Below, one piece after another: positions 24,948 through 33,482 of a stretch of DNA of 64,000 bases; position 1 is the first letter of the stretch; each line of letters begins with the position of its first letter. Source of the stretch: Primorskyibacter sedentarius. GTDB lineage: Bacteria > Pseudomonadota > Alphaproteobacteria > Rhodobacterales > Rhodobacteraceae. The stretch covers positions 40,523 to 104,522 of the forward strand of contig NZ_SLZU01000014.1 of assembly GCF_004342065.1 (NCBI RefSeq), written 5' to 3'. The notes below the pieces were generated by a model. It ran no database searches. It was not told where the DNA came from and was given only the letters and a program-made list of their open reading frames with translations. Position numbers and translations under genes: made by a program.

Positions 24948-24989
24948 AATATTGCGCTAGATATGGCCGAACTGGTCATAATATTGCGC
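24948..24989. repeat. Direct repeat AATATTGCGC in the ilvE/petP intergenic region
   Basis: AATATTGCGC occurs at 24948-24957 and again at 24980-24989. The 32-bp period is close to three helical turns, so both copies face the same side of the helix. They lie in the 166-bp divergent promoter region and could be binding sites for a dimeric regulator, perhaps the adjacent MarR protein; the protein is unknown. Confidence 0.5.
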
Positions 24990-25087
24990 ATAAACTCAGT
25001 TTCGGTACCAGTTGGCCCTTGGAATGTCAACAAGGCTGACTTAAAATCACGACGATGGCGCAGCACTCTGCAGATCGGAGAGTAGAC

Positions 25088-25600
25088 ATGGCGGATTTAC
25101 GTAATATGGGCGGTCACGGGGGGGAGGCGCTCCTTTATCTGACCGATGAACAGCTTCGGCAGGGCATTGAGGCGATGTTCTTTGCATATCGGGGGTTTAC
25201 CGCCGATCCCGACCGCATCCTGCAAGGCATGTCCTACGGGCGTGCGCACCACAGGGCGATTCACTTCGTCAATTGTGCACCGGGGACGACCGTGAACAAC
25301 CTTCTCAATATCCTTGGCGTGACCAAACAGTCGCTGAACCGGGTTCTGCGCACCCTGATCGCCGACGGGCTGATCGAAAGCCGGGTGGGACGCGCGGACA
25401 AGCGCGAGCGGCATCTTTATCTGACCGAACAGGGCAGGGAGCTGGAGCAGAAACTGTCCGACGCGCAGCGCGCGCGTATGCGGGCGGCTTACCGCGAGGC
25501 CGGACCCGACGCCGTCGCAGGTTTCCGTCAGGTCCTCGAAGCGATGATGGACAGTGAGATGCGGCGCAACTACGTTGCGCTGAGGGAGGGACGTGCATGA
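25088..25600 (+). CDS. petP: MarR family regulator, PetP-like
   Basis: A 170-residue winged-helix regulator. The helix-turn-helix with T-V-N-N-L-L-N-I-L-G-V-T-K-Q-S-L-N-R-V-L lies near residues 70-90 and the wing R-V-G-R-A-D-K-R-E-R-H-L-Y follows. It overlaps the downstream OmpR-type regulator by four bases, the arrangement known as petP-petR in Rhodobacter capsulatus, where it lies by the cytochrome bc1 genes. Here no bc1 genes are nearby, so the name rests on sequence resemblance and gene order. GGAGAG precedes the ATG. Confidence 0.82.
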   Translation: MADLRNMGGHGGEALLYLTDEQLRQGIEAMFFAYRGFTADPDRILQGMSYGRAHHRAIHFVNCAPGTTVNNLLNILGVTKQSLNRVLRTLIADGLIESRVGRADKRERHLYLTEQGRELEQKLSDAQRARMRAAYREAGPDAVAGFRQVLEAMMDSEMRRNYVALREGRA

Positions 25601-26298
25601 GCGAACCAGATGCGCATCTGCTGATTGTCGATGATGACGAACGCATACGCGGCCTGTTGCAGAAATTTTTGATCCGCCACGGCTTTCTTGTGACGTCGGC
25701 ACGGGACGCGGCGCATGCGCGGCGGGTTCTGTCAGGGTTGGAATTCGACCTGATCGTGCTGGATGTCATGATGCCCGGAGAGGACGGCATCAGCCTGACC
25801 CGCGACCTGCGCAAGACCTCGCAGACGCCGATCCTTCTCCTGACCGCCAAGGCGGATACGGATGATCGGATCGCCGGGCTGGAGGCCGGCGCGGATGACT
25901 ACCTTGCCAAGCCTTTTGAGCCAAAGGAACTGCTGCTGCGCATCAATGCGATCCTGCGGCGGATGCCGGAACCCGAAAGCGATGCCTCTGTGCCGAAGCT
26001 CTTGACGCTTGGGCCGGTGCGGTATGACATAGAGCGCGGAGAGATGTGGCGGGGCGAAGACCTTGTCCGGCTGACCGCGACCGAGGCACAGTTGATGCGG
26101 ATCTTTTCGGCCTGTCCGGGCGAACCGGTGAGCCGCGCAAAGCTGGTCGAGGATCTGGGCCGCGACCGTGACCAAAGCCAGGAACGCGCCGTGGATGTTC
26201 AGATCACCCGCCTGCGCCGAAAGATCGAGGTCGACCCGAAACAGCCGCGCTATCTTCAGACGGTGCGCGGCGCGGGATATATGCTCGCCCCTGACTGA
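25597..26298 (+). CDS. petR: OmpR-family response regulator, PetR-like
   Basis: A 233-residue regulator. The receiver domain (about residues 8-120) has the acidic pair in IVDDDE, the phosphoacceptor Asp in IVLDVMMPGEDG and the Lys in AKPFEPKE. A winged-helix DNA-binding domain follows (about 135-230) with A-V-D-V-Q-I-T-R-L-R-R-K-I-E and R-G-A-G-Y. In R. capsulatus PetR was reported as needed for growth. No sensor kinase gene is in this window. Translation is coupled to petP through an ATGA overlap. Confidence 0.88.
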   Translation: MSEPDAHLLIVDDDERIRGLLQKFLIRHGFLVTSARDAAHARRVLSGLEFDLIVLDVMMPGEDGISLTRDLRKTSQTPILLLTAKADTDDRIAGLEAGADDYLAKPFEPKELLLRINAILRRMPEPESDASVPKLLTLGPVRYDIERGEMWRGEDLVRLTATEAQLMRIFSACPGEPVSRAKLVEDLGRDRDQSQERAVDVQITRLRRKIEVDPKQPRYLQTVRGAGYMLAPD

Positions 26299-26339
26299 CC
26301 TTCGCGGTTTCGCAAATCTGACAAGAAGTGGAGGATGTC

Positions 26340-27266
26340 TTGGCAACGGCCCTGATCACCCATGCTGCCTTTCTGGACCATGTAACGCCCGAGGGGCATC
26401 CGGAACGTGTGGCGCGGCTGGAACATGTCCTGCACGCGCTGGAAGGTCTGGACCTGCACCGCGTGACCGCGCCAATGGCGGCAGAGGACGATCTTCTGCG
26501 CATCCATCCCAAGTCCTATATCGAGGGGCTTCGCGCGGCCTTGCCTGCCTCTGGCTTTGCGCAGATCGACGGGGACACATTCCTTTCGCCCGGATCGATG
26601 GAGGCTGCGTGGCGCGGCGCCGGTGCGGTCGTGCGGGCCGTCGACATGGTGATGGCGGGCGATGTCGCCAACGCGTTCTGCGCTTTGCGCCCCCCCGGCC
26701 ACCATGCCGAGAAAGAGACCGCGATGGGTTTTTGCCTTTTCGGCAATGCTGCTTTGGCCGCGAAACATGCGCTGGACCATCACGGGCTGTCGCGTGTGGC
26801 TGTGGTGGATTTCGACGTGCATCACGGCAATGGCACGCAGGACCTGCTGTGGGACGAGGCGCGCGCGTTGACAATCACCAGCCAGCAGATGCCGCTTTGG
26901 CCCGGGTCGGGCAGGCCCGATGAAACGGGCGCCTATGACAACGTCCTGAACCTGCCGCTGGCGCCGGATACGGGCGGCGAGGAGATGCGCGCCCTTTACA
27001 AAGCGCAGGTTTTTCCGCGTCTTCGCGCCTTCAAGCCAGAGCTGATCGTGATTTCCGCAGGGTTCGACGCACATAAGGACGACCCCCTCGCCGCGCTGAA
27101 CTGGGAGACCGGGGATTTCCGCTGGCTGACCCGGCAGCTTTGCGCATTGGCGGCAGAGCTTTGCGATGGTCGGGTGGTCTCGACTCTGGAGGGCGGCTAT
27201 GATCTGGAGGCGCTTGCGCAAAGCACCCGTGCGCATGTCGAGGAATTGATGGAGGCAGGCAAATGA
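26340..27266 (+). CDS. Histone deacetylase-family amidohydrolase
   Basis: A 308-residue arginase/deacetylase-fold enzyme. The catalytic His pair is in RPPGHHAE, the zinc ligands are in VVDFDVHHGNGTQD and the downstream Asp is in SAGFDAHKDDPLA; the terminal L-E-G-G-Y-D is also typical. Bacterial members remove acyl groups from acetylpolyamines or similar small amides, or from lysine side chains; the substrate is unknown. The TTG start is chosen because GGAGG lies five bases before it and the protein then begins A-T-A-L-I-T-H. It overlaps xseB by four bases. Confidence 0.88.
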   Translation: MATALITHAAFLDHVTPEGHPERVARLEHVLHALEGLDLHRVTAPMAAEDDLLRIHPKSYIEGLRAALPASGFAQIDGDTFLSPGSMEAAWRGAGAVVRAVDMVMAGDVANAFCALRPPGHHAEKETAMGFCLFGNAALAAKHALDHHGLSRVAVVDFDVHHGNGTQDLLWDEARALTITSQQMPLWPGSGRPDETGAYDNVLNLPLAPDTGGEEMRALYKAQVFPRLRAFKPELIVISAGFDAHKDDPLAALNWETGDFRWLTRQLCALAAELCDGRVVSTLEGGYDLEALAQSTRAHVEELMEAGK

Positions 27267-27505
27267 GCGAAACCGCAGTGGACGAGATGAGCTTTGAGCA
27301 GGCGATGGCCGAGCTGGAGCAGGTCGTGGGCAAGCTGGAACGCGGCGATGTGGCACTTGAGGATTCCATCAAGCTGTACGAGCGCGGTGCCGCCCTGAAA
27401 AAGCGGTGCGAAGCGAAGCTGAAAGAAGCCGAGGAAAAAGTCGCCGCCATCACGCTGAATACCGACGGCGAGCCAACAGGGACAACGCCGGTCGAAGGGC
27501 TGTAA
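27263..27505 (+). CDS. xseB: Exodeoxyribonuclease VII small subunit
   Basis: An 80-residue helical protein with the family core M-S-F-E-Q-A-M-A-E-L-E-Q-V-V-x-x-L-E-R-G-D-V-A-L-E-D-S near the start, followed by L-Y-E-R-G. It pairs with XseA, which is not in this window, to degrade single-stranded DNA. It overlaps the upstream amidohydrolase gene (ATGA) and its stop directly abuts the ispA start (TAAATG). The order xseB-ispA-dxs is widespread in bacteria. Confidence 0.95.
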   Translation: MSETAVDEMSFEQAMAELEQVVGKLERGDVALEDSIKLYERGAALKKRCEAKLKEAEEKVAAITLNTDGEPTGTTPVEGL

Positions 27506-28420
27506 ATGCCCGGCGGCCTTACTTCGATGCAACCATCCATGCCCGACACCGCCCTTTTGCCGCTCAAACCCGCTTTGACGCGCGCGGCTGAGCTCGCGCA
27601 GGCAGAGATCGCCTCCGCGCTTGCAGGTCTGGACAGCGATGTGGCCCATGCGATGCGCTATGCGGTCGAGGGTGGCAAGGCGCTGCGGGCGTTCCTGGTG
27701 ATCGAAGGGGCGCGGCTGCATGGGTTGGGTCGGCAGGACGCAGCCCCTGCGGCCGCTGCGATTGAGGCGCTGCATGCCTACAGTCTTGTGCATGACGATC
27801 TGCCCTGCATGGATGATGACGATCTGCGGCGCGGCAAACCCACCGTTCACCGCAAATGGGACGAGACCATCGCCGTTCTGGCGGGCGATGCACTTCAGGC
27901 CTTGGCCTTTCAGCTCGCGGCCCAGACGCCTTGTGCAGCGGATCGGCGAGTCGCGCTGATCCATGGCCTTGGCACGGCGGCGGGGGCACGCGGAATGGTC
28001 GGCGGGCAGGCGATGGATATCGCCGCAGAGACGGCGCAGACGCCGCTGAGCCTTGAAGACACGACCGCCCTTCAGGCCGGAAAGACCGGCGCGCTGATCA
28101 CGTGGTCGGCCACGGCTGGCCCAATCATGGCAGGTGCCGCGCCCGACAAGCTGCGCCTTTACGGCGAATGCCTTGGCCTCGCCTTTCAGATTGCCGATGA
28201 CATTCTGGATGTTGAAGGCGATGCCGCAACCGTCGGCAAGGCAGTGGGCAAGGATGCAGGGCGCGGCAAGGCCACTTTTGTCAGCCATCTGGGTCTGGAC
28301 GGGGCGAAACGCCGCGCGGAAACCCTCGTGACCGAGGCCTGTGATGCGCTATCTGTTTACGGCGCCGATGCGGAATGCTTGCGGGAAGCCGCCCGTTTCG
28401 TTATCTCGCGCGAGAACTGA
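27506..28420 (+). CDS. ispA: Polyprenyl (farnesyl/geranylgeranyl) diphosphate synthase
   Basis: A 304-residue prenyltransferase that condenses isopentenyl diphosphate units. The first Asp-rich motif is in [17 protein letters not shown] near residue 92 and the second in FQIADDILD near residue 227; G-G-K-A-L-R-A near residue 54 binds diphosphate. The ATG at 27506 directly follows the xseB stop; internal ATGs at 27527 or 27539 would shorten only the variable N-terminus. It lies upstream of dxs, so precursor supply and chain elongation genes are together. Exact chain length of the product cannot be read. Confidence 0.92.
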   Translation: MPGGLTSMQPSMPDTALLPLKPALTRAAELAQAEIASALAGLDSDVAHAMRYAVEGGKALRAFLVIEGARLHGLGRQDAAPAAAAIEALHAYSLVHDDLPCMDDDDLRRGKPTVHRKWDETIAVLAGDALQALAFQLAAQTPCAADRRVALIHGLGTAAGARGMVGGQAMDIAAETAQTPLSLEDTTALQAGKTGALITWSATAGPIMAGAAPDKLRLYGECLGLAFQIADDILDVEGDAATVGKAVGKDAGRGKATFVSHLGLDGAKRRAETLVTEACDALSVYGADAECLREAARFVISREN

Positions 28421-28442
28421 CACAAGCCCGCGGAGGCTCGCC

Positions 28443-30371
28443 ATGTCGCCGAAACCCGAAACACCGCTGCTGGATCGCGTCCACGTGCCGGCCGATCTGC
28501 GCCAGCTTTCGGACCCGGAACTGACCCGGCTGGCCAGCGAGCTGCGTGCCGAAACCATCGCAGCGGTCTCGCAGACCGGTGGCCATTTGGGGGCCGGGCT
28601 GGGGGTGGTCGAACTGACCGTGGCCCTGCATGCCGTGTTTGATGCGCCCCGCGACAAGATCATCTGGGATGTCAGCCACCAGTGCTATCCGCACAAGATC
28701 CTGACGGGGCGGCGCGACCGCATGACAACGCTGCGCCAGAAGGACGGGTTGTCCGGGTTCACCAAGCGCAGCGAAAGCCCTTACGATCCGTTCGGCGCCG
28801 CGCATAGCTCTACCTCGATCAGTGCGGCGCTTGGCTTTGCCGTGGCGCGTGATCTGGGCGGCGCTTGTGACACCGGCCATGGCGACGCGATTGCGGTGAT
28901 CGGCGATGGCGCGATGAGCGCGGGCATGGCCTATGAGGCGATGAACAATGCGGGCCATCTCAAAAAGCGCCTGATCGTCATTCTGAACGATAACGAGATG
29001 AGCATCGCGCCCCCCGTTGGTGCCATGTCCACCTATCTCAACCGGCTTTATACCGAAGCGCCATTTCAGGATTTCAAACAGGCCGCGAAGGGCGCAGTCA
29101 GCCTGTTGCCGGAACCTTTCCGCGAAGGGGCCAAGCGCGCCAAGGAAATGCTCAAGGGCATGACGCTGGGCGGCACGCTCTTCGAAGAGCTGGGGTTCAG
29201 CTATATCGGGCCGCTGGACGGGCACGATCTGGGCCAGTTGTTGCCCGTCTTGCGCACCGTTCGGCAGCGCGCGACCGGGCCCATTCTGATCCATGTGCTG
29301 ACCAAGAAGGGCAAGGGCTATGCCCCTGCCGAGGACGCGGATGATCGCGGCCATGCGCGGGCGAAGTTCGACGTCATCACCGGTCAGCAGAAGAAGACGC
29401 CCTCCAACGCGCCCAGCTACACCAAGGTATTCGCCGAGGCGCTGTTGCAGGAGGCAGCCGACGACACGCGCATCTGCGCCGTCACGGCGGCGATGCCGGA
29501 TGGCACGGGGCTTGATCTGTTTGCCGAACGCTATCCAAGCCGTTGCTTCGACGTAGGCATTGCAGAACAGCACGGCGTGACCTTTGCGGCCGGGATGGCT
29601 GCCGGCGGTTTGCGGCCATTCTGCGCGATGTATTCGACCTTCCTGCAGCGCGGCTATGACCAAGTGGTGCATGACGTCGCGATCCAGCGCCTGCCAGTGC
29701 GTTTCGCGATTGACCGGGCTGGGCTGGTCGGGGCCGACGGCGCGACCCATGCAGGCAGCTATGATACGGCGTTTCTGGCCAACCTGCCCGGTTTCGTCGT
29801 GATGGCTGCCGCGGATGAGGCGGAGCTGAAGCATATGGTCGCCACCGCCGCCGCGCATGACGAAGGCCCGATTGCGTTCCGCTATCCGCGCGGCGAAGGC
29901 ACAGGCGTCGAGATGCCGGAACGCGGTGAATTGCTGGAAATCGGCAAGGGCCGGATGATCCGCGAAGGCAAAGGCGTGGCGATCCTGTCCTTTGGCACGC
30001 GCCTGTCCGAAGTTCTGACCGCCTGCGAGGCGCTGGCTGCGCGGGGGATTACCCCCACCGTGGCCGATGCGCGCTTTGCCAAGCCTCTGGACCGCAAATT
30101 GATCCTGCGACTGGCCGCCGAGCATGAGGCGCTGATCACCATCGAAGAAGGCGCGGTTGGCGGCTTTGGCAGCCATGTCGCGCAGCTTCTGGCCGAAGAG
30201 GGCGTGTTTGACCACGGGCTGAAATACCGGTCGATGGTTCTGCCTGACATCTTCATCGATCAAGCCTCGCCCGCCGATATGTACGCTGTGGCCAAGCTGA
30301 GCGCGGCGGATATCGAGGCAAAGGTCCTGAACGTTCTGGGGGTCGAGGCGATCCGCACGGGCCGGGCCTGA
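28443..30371 (+). CDS. dxs: 1-deoxy-D-xylulose-5-phosphate synthase
   Basis: A 642-residue thiamine-diphosphate enzyme that makes DXP from pyruvate and glyceraldehyde 3-phosphate, the first step of the MEP isoprenoid pathway. Features in order: Q-x-G-G-H-L-G-A-G near residue 44, H-Q-C-Y-P-H-K near 80, the ThDP-binding G-D-G-A-M-S-A-G-M near 155 with N-D-N-E-M-S-I following, and the second half with [10 protein letters not shown] and [15 protein letters not shown] eight bases before the ATG at 28443 fixes the start. It follows ispA by 22 bp. Confidence 0.96.
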   Translation: MSPKPETPLLDRVHVPADLRQLSDPELTRLASELRAETIAAVSQTGGHLGAGLGVVELTVALHAVFDAPRDKIIWDVSHQCYPHKILTGRRDRMTTLRQKDGLSGFTKRSESPYDPFGAAHSSTSISAALGFAVARDLGGACDTGHGDAIAVIGDGAMSAGMAYEAMNNAGHLKKRLIVILNDNEMSIAPPVGAMSTYLNRLYTEAPFQDFKQAAKGAVSLLPEPFREGAKRAKEMLKGMTLGGTLFEELGFSYIGPLDGHDLGQLLPVLRTVRQRATGPILIHVLTKKGKGYAPAEDADDRGHARAKFDVITGQQKKTPSNAPSYTKVFAEALLQEAADDTRICAVTAAMPDGTGLDLFAERYPSRCFDVGIAEQHGVTFAAGMAAGGLRPFCAMYSTFLQRGYDQVVHDVAIQRLPVRFAIDRAGLVGADGATHAGSYDTAFLANLPGFVVMAAADEAELKHMVATAAAHDEGPIAFRYPRGEGTGVEMPERGELLEIGKGRMIREGKGVAILSFGTRLSEVLTACEALAARGITPTVADARFAKPLDRKLILRLAAEHEALITIEEGAVGGFGSHVAQLLAEEGVFDHGLKYRSMVLPDIFIDQASPADMYAVAKLSAADIEAKVLNVLGVEAIRTGRA

Positions 30372-30374
30372 CCA

Positions 30375-30983
30375 CTACTGCCCCGCGCTTACACCGGCGT
30401 TGAACAAAGTGATGGACAGGGTGACCACGGCGGCGGTAAAGACATAGCCCGCCGCGATATACACCCCATCACGCGTGACCATCCCGATGCAAAGCAGCGA
30501 GACGGCAAACGCCCCGATGCTGGTAACCATCGGCAGCAGTTCCAGCGGGGGCCAGGCGGCGGTAATCAGGATGATGATGACCAGCGCAACATGGCGCAGC
30601 GGGCTGCGTGTCAGCATGCGAAGACGCTCGCCAGTGTGCCGGTCAACCCAAGCCACGGGTTTTTCCAGCCAATCCAGCGCGCCGTGAAGCTTGCCTGCGG
30701 GCAGGCGTCGACGCATCAGGAACCCCGGCAGCCACAGGTGGTTGCGACCGATCAGGTCCTGAACCGCGATCAGCAGGATCAGCAGCCCGCCAAGCGTCGG
30801 CAATGTCGGGATGCCTGAAAGCGGCGAGACCAGTACCAGCGCGGGCACAAGCATCAGCGGCGCAAAGGCACGCTCGCCTATCTTTTGGATCAGCTCTTCT
30901 ACAGAGACATGCTCGGCCTCTTCCTCTGGCCGCAGCGCATCCAGCAATGCGCTTAGCTTGTGGGAAGAAGCGGTGTCAGCCAT
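30375..30983 (-). CDS. ExoD family membrane protein
   Basis: A 202-residue protein with a hydrophilic start and about four hydrophobic segments. The R-A-F-A-P-L-M-L-V-P-A-L segment followed by S-P-L-S-G-I-P and the central L-I-G-R-N-H-L-W-L-P are features I associate with ExoD proteins. In rhizobia ExoD affects exopolysaccharide production and alkaline tolerance; the molecular function is not known. It converges on dxs with only three bases between stops. Confidence 0.85.
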   Translation of the reverse strand: MADTASSHKLSALLDALRPEEEAEHVSVEELIQKIGERAFAPLMLVPALVLVSPLSGIPTLPTLGGLLILLIAVQDLIGRNHLWLPGFLMRRRLPAGKLHGALDWLEKPVAWVDRHTGERLRMLTRSPLRHVALVIIILITAAWPPLELLPMVTSIGAFAVSLLCIGMVTRDGVYIAAGYVFTAAVVTLSITLFNAGVSAGQ

Positions 30984-31010
30984 GCCATGCCTACCAGTCG
31001 GTTGGCGCTG

Positions 31011-31877
31011 TCAGCCTGTCTGGTCTTCTTCCTTCAGAAGCGCAGACAGACCGCTGCGATAGTCCGGGTATCGCAGGGTCACGCCCAGTTCGGTCTTGAT
31101 GCGGTCGTTTCGGACCCGCTTGGATTCAGCATAGAAACTCCGCGCCATGGCGCTTAGTTCCGCCTCGTCGAAGGGGATCGCTTCGGGCACCTTCATGCCC
31201 AGCAGTTCTGCCGCATGGGCGATCACATCCTGCGGCGGGGCCGGTTCGTCGTCGCACAGGTTGTAGATGCCGCCCGGGCGGGGCGCCGCGATGGAGGCCG
31301 CAAGGGTCTGCGCGATATCCTCGACATGGATGCGGCTGAAGACCTGACCGGGTTTGATGATGCGCCGGGCCGTCCCTGCGCGGACCTTGGCAAACGGGCC
31401 GCGGCCCGGGCCGTAAATTCCGGCAAGCCGGAAGATGTGCAGCGGCAGGCCGGGAATGCTTTGCCAAGCGGCCTCGGCCTCCTTGCGCCCGCGGCCACGT
31501 GGGGTCGACGGGTTCAGCGGGGTATCTTCGTCCACCCAGTCGCCATCATGGTCGCCGTAGACGCCGGTGGTGGACAGGTAGGCGACCCATTCAAGGCGCG
31601 GCGCTTCCTTTGCAAGCGCAGGGGCCAGCGCGCGCAATACCGGATCGCCATCGGCATCCGCAGAGACAGACGAAAGGACATGTGTGGCCCGCGCCAATGC
31701 GCCTGCCAGATCCTCGCCCGGCCAGATCATCGCCTCCAGCCCTTCGTCCTGCAGCTTTGCCGCTTTTTCGGGGCTGCGGGTGGTGGCGATGAAGCGCCAG
31801 CCGCCTTGCCGACGCAAATGCCGGACAAGCGCCTGCGCGCTGTAACCGTGCCCGATGGTAAGAAGAGTGCGTGTCAT
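31011..31877 (-). CDS. NAD(P)-dependent epimerase-like SDR protein (YeeZ-like)
   Basis: A 288-residue Rossmann-fold protein. The N-terminal nucleotide loop reads I-G-H-G-Y-S-A, a variant of G-x-x-G-x-x-G. S-T-T-G-V-Y-G-D follows near residue 97, where the usual SDR Ser-Tyr motif lies, then V-D-E-D-T-P-L-N-P, R-L-A-G-I-Y-G-P-G-R-G and a late Y-N-L-C-D-D-E. These match the atypical extended SDRs of the YeeZ group; the substrate is unknown. The ATG at 31877 is chosen because the beta-strand of the nucleotide fold starts immediately after it. Confidence 0.83.
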   Translation of the reverse strand: MTRTLLTIGHGYSAQALVRHLRRQGGWRFIATTRSPEKAAKLQDEGLEAMIWPGEDLAGALARATHVLSSVSADADGDPVLRALAPALAKEAPRLEWVAYLSTTGVYGDHDGDWVDEDTPLNPSTPRGRGRKEAEAAWQSIPGLPLHIFRLAGIYGPGRGPFAKVRAGTARRIIKPGQVFSRIHVEDIAQTLAASIAAPRPGGIYNLCDDEPAPPQDVIAHAAELLGMKVPEAIPFDEAELSAMARSFYAESKRVRNDRIKTELGVTLRYPDYRSGLSALLKEEDQTG

Positions 31878-32091
31878 GTCTGGCAAGGTGAGGCCGTACA
31901 GGCCGAATGGCAAGGGGCGTCGTGGCCAATCAGGGGCCATGGCCTGCGTCCTCTTGCCCCTGTGGGCGATGGCTGAAAGGCGCCGATGCCAAACCGCTTT
32001 CGGCATGATGCTGCCGCAGGCGAAACGGCGCGCTTTGCCGGGTGTCGTTTCCGCGCTAACCGGAAAGGGATCAACAAGCCATGAGCTGACT

Positions 32092-32574
32092 ATGACACGC
32101 ATCCCAAGCCTTTTGCTTCTTATGATGTGCCTTTCCCTACCCGCCTGTGCGGATCTGTCTGGCCCCTCCGAACAGATGTCCTTTGCCGCCACGCCCAAGA
32201 CGCAGCCGCTTTATCCCAATGAAACGCCGGAGCTGCGGCAGCTTATCAACCAATATGCCGACCGATACGACGTCCCGCGCCCGCTTGTGCAGAAAGTGGT
32301 TGTGCGCGAGAGCACGCATCGCCCGTGGGTGCGCAATGGCCCCAATTACGGCTTGATGCAAATCCAGCCCGCAACCGCGCGGGGCATGGGGTTCAGCGGC
32401 CAGAATACGGATCTTCTGGATGCCGAAACCAATCTGAAATACGCCGTGAAATATCTGCGGGGTGCATGGCTTTTGTCGAACGGCAGCTATGACACTGCCG
32501 TCAAATGGTATTCCCGGGGCTATTACCACGAGGCGAAACGTCAGGGCATGCTGGACGAAACCGGCATGCGCTGA
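32092..32574 (+). CDS. Small lytic transglycosylase lipoprotein
   Basis: A 160-residue protein with a lipoprotein signal (hydrophobic stretch ending L-P-A-C near residue 19) and an SLT goose-lysozyme-like domain. The catalytic Glu is in V-V-R-E-S-T-H, followed by Y-G-L-M-Q-I-Q-P-A-T-A near residue 88. It should cleave peptidoglycan glycan strands from the periplasmic side of a membrane. It is short: most of the length is the minimal catalytic domain. The ATG has poor upstream pairing; a better AAGGGA site precedes an out-of-frame ATG at 32081 that stops after two codons, which might couple or dampen translation. Confidence 0.85.
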   Translation: MTRIPSLLLLMMCLSLPACADLSGPSEQMSFAATPKTQPLYPNETPELRQLINQYADRYDVPRPLVQKVVVRESTHRPWVRNGPNYGLMQIQPATARGMGFSGQNTDLLDAETNLKYAVKYLRGAWLLSNGSYDTAVKWYSRGYYHEAKRQGMLDETGMR

Positions 32575-32583
32575 CCTGCGCGC

Positions 32584-33339
32584 TCAGTTCGCGTAGTTGG
32601 AGCCTTCTTCGTCCAGAATGGCCTTGAGCTCGCCCAGATGCCGCGCATCCTGTTCGGGATATTCCTCCAACTCCCGCGCCGTTTTCTCGGCGATCTCGTC
32701 GGACAGGACGTTCAGCGGCCGACCGGTCTGGAGCGCGCGGATATAGGTCTCTGCTGCGCGCTCGAAATAGAACAGCCGGTTGAACGTGTCCGCGACGGTG
32801 TCGCCAATCACGATCACGCCGTGATTGCCCATCACCAGAACCTTGTGCTTGGGGTTGCGCAGCAGCTCTGCACAGCGCGCGCCTTCATCCTCAAACGCCA
32901 GCCCGCCATAGTTGGTGTCGATGGCGTGGCGGTTGAAGAAGGTCGCGCAGTTCTGGTCGATCGGGGGCAGGCGCGGGTCCTCAAGGCAGGCCAGAACGGT
33001 CGCATGGACGGAATGCACATGCATCGCGCAGCGCGCATGCGGGCACAGCCGGTGCAGACCGCCATGCAGGCCCCATGCAGTGGGGTCCGGCGCGTTGGGC
33101 CCGCTGAGCGTTTCGGGATCATCCGCATCAACCACGATCAGGTCGCTGGCCTTTACCCGCGAGAAATGCATCTGGTTGGGGTTCATCAGGAACTTCCTGC
33201 CATCGTCGGAAATGGCAAGGCTGAAATGGTTGGCCACAGCCTCGTGCATGTTCAGCCGCGCAGTCCAGCGGAAAGCGGCGGCAAGGTCGACACGCTCTTG
33301 CCAGTGGTCCAGGTTGGGGCGCAAATCTTGCACGGTCAT
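32584..33339 (-). CDS. Class II aldolase/adducin family protein
   Basis: A 251-residue protein of the fuculose-phosphate-aldolase fold. The zinc-site histidines are visible in CAMHVHSVHAT (H-x-H) and in M-G-N-H-G-V-I-V-I-G. The early N-H-F-S segment matches the substrate loop of the family. Members include aldolases, decarboxylases and the adducin head, so the reaction is not assignable. AAGGAA precedes the ATG at 33339; an upstream in-frame start is less likely. It is divergent from the AMP nucleosidase gene. Confidence 0.85.
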   Translation of the reverse strand: MTVQDLRPNLDHWQERVDLAAAFRWTARLNMHEAVANHFSLAISDDGRKFLMNPNQMHFSRVKASDLIVVDADDPETLSGPNAPDPTAWGLHGGLHRLCPHARCAMHVHSVHATVLACLEDPRLPPIDQNCATFFNRHAIDTNYGGLAFEDEGARCAELLRNPKHKVLVMGNHGVIVIGDTVADTFNRLFYFERAAETYIRALQTGRPLNVLSDEIAEKTARELEEYPEQDARHLGELKAILDEEGSNYAN

Positions 33340-33482
33340 GGCAGGTTCCTTCAAACAGGGTATATCTGCGCAGTTTGCGCCAGCGCGCCACCATTGACCA
33401 GAGCTTGTCGCCACGCTGCTGCTTGATCCGACGGTCGGTTGGTGTCAGGTTGCCGCAAAACCGGCCAAGGGGCGTTAAAGAG

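Noticed and set aside
28401..30263. A 620-codon open frame opposite dxs
   Set aside because: dxs is unmistakable on the other strand; the opposite frame has shadow composition and no motif.
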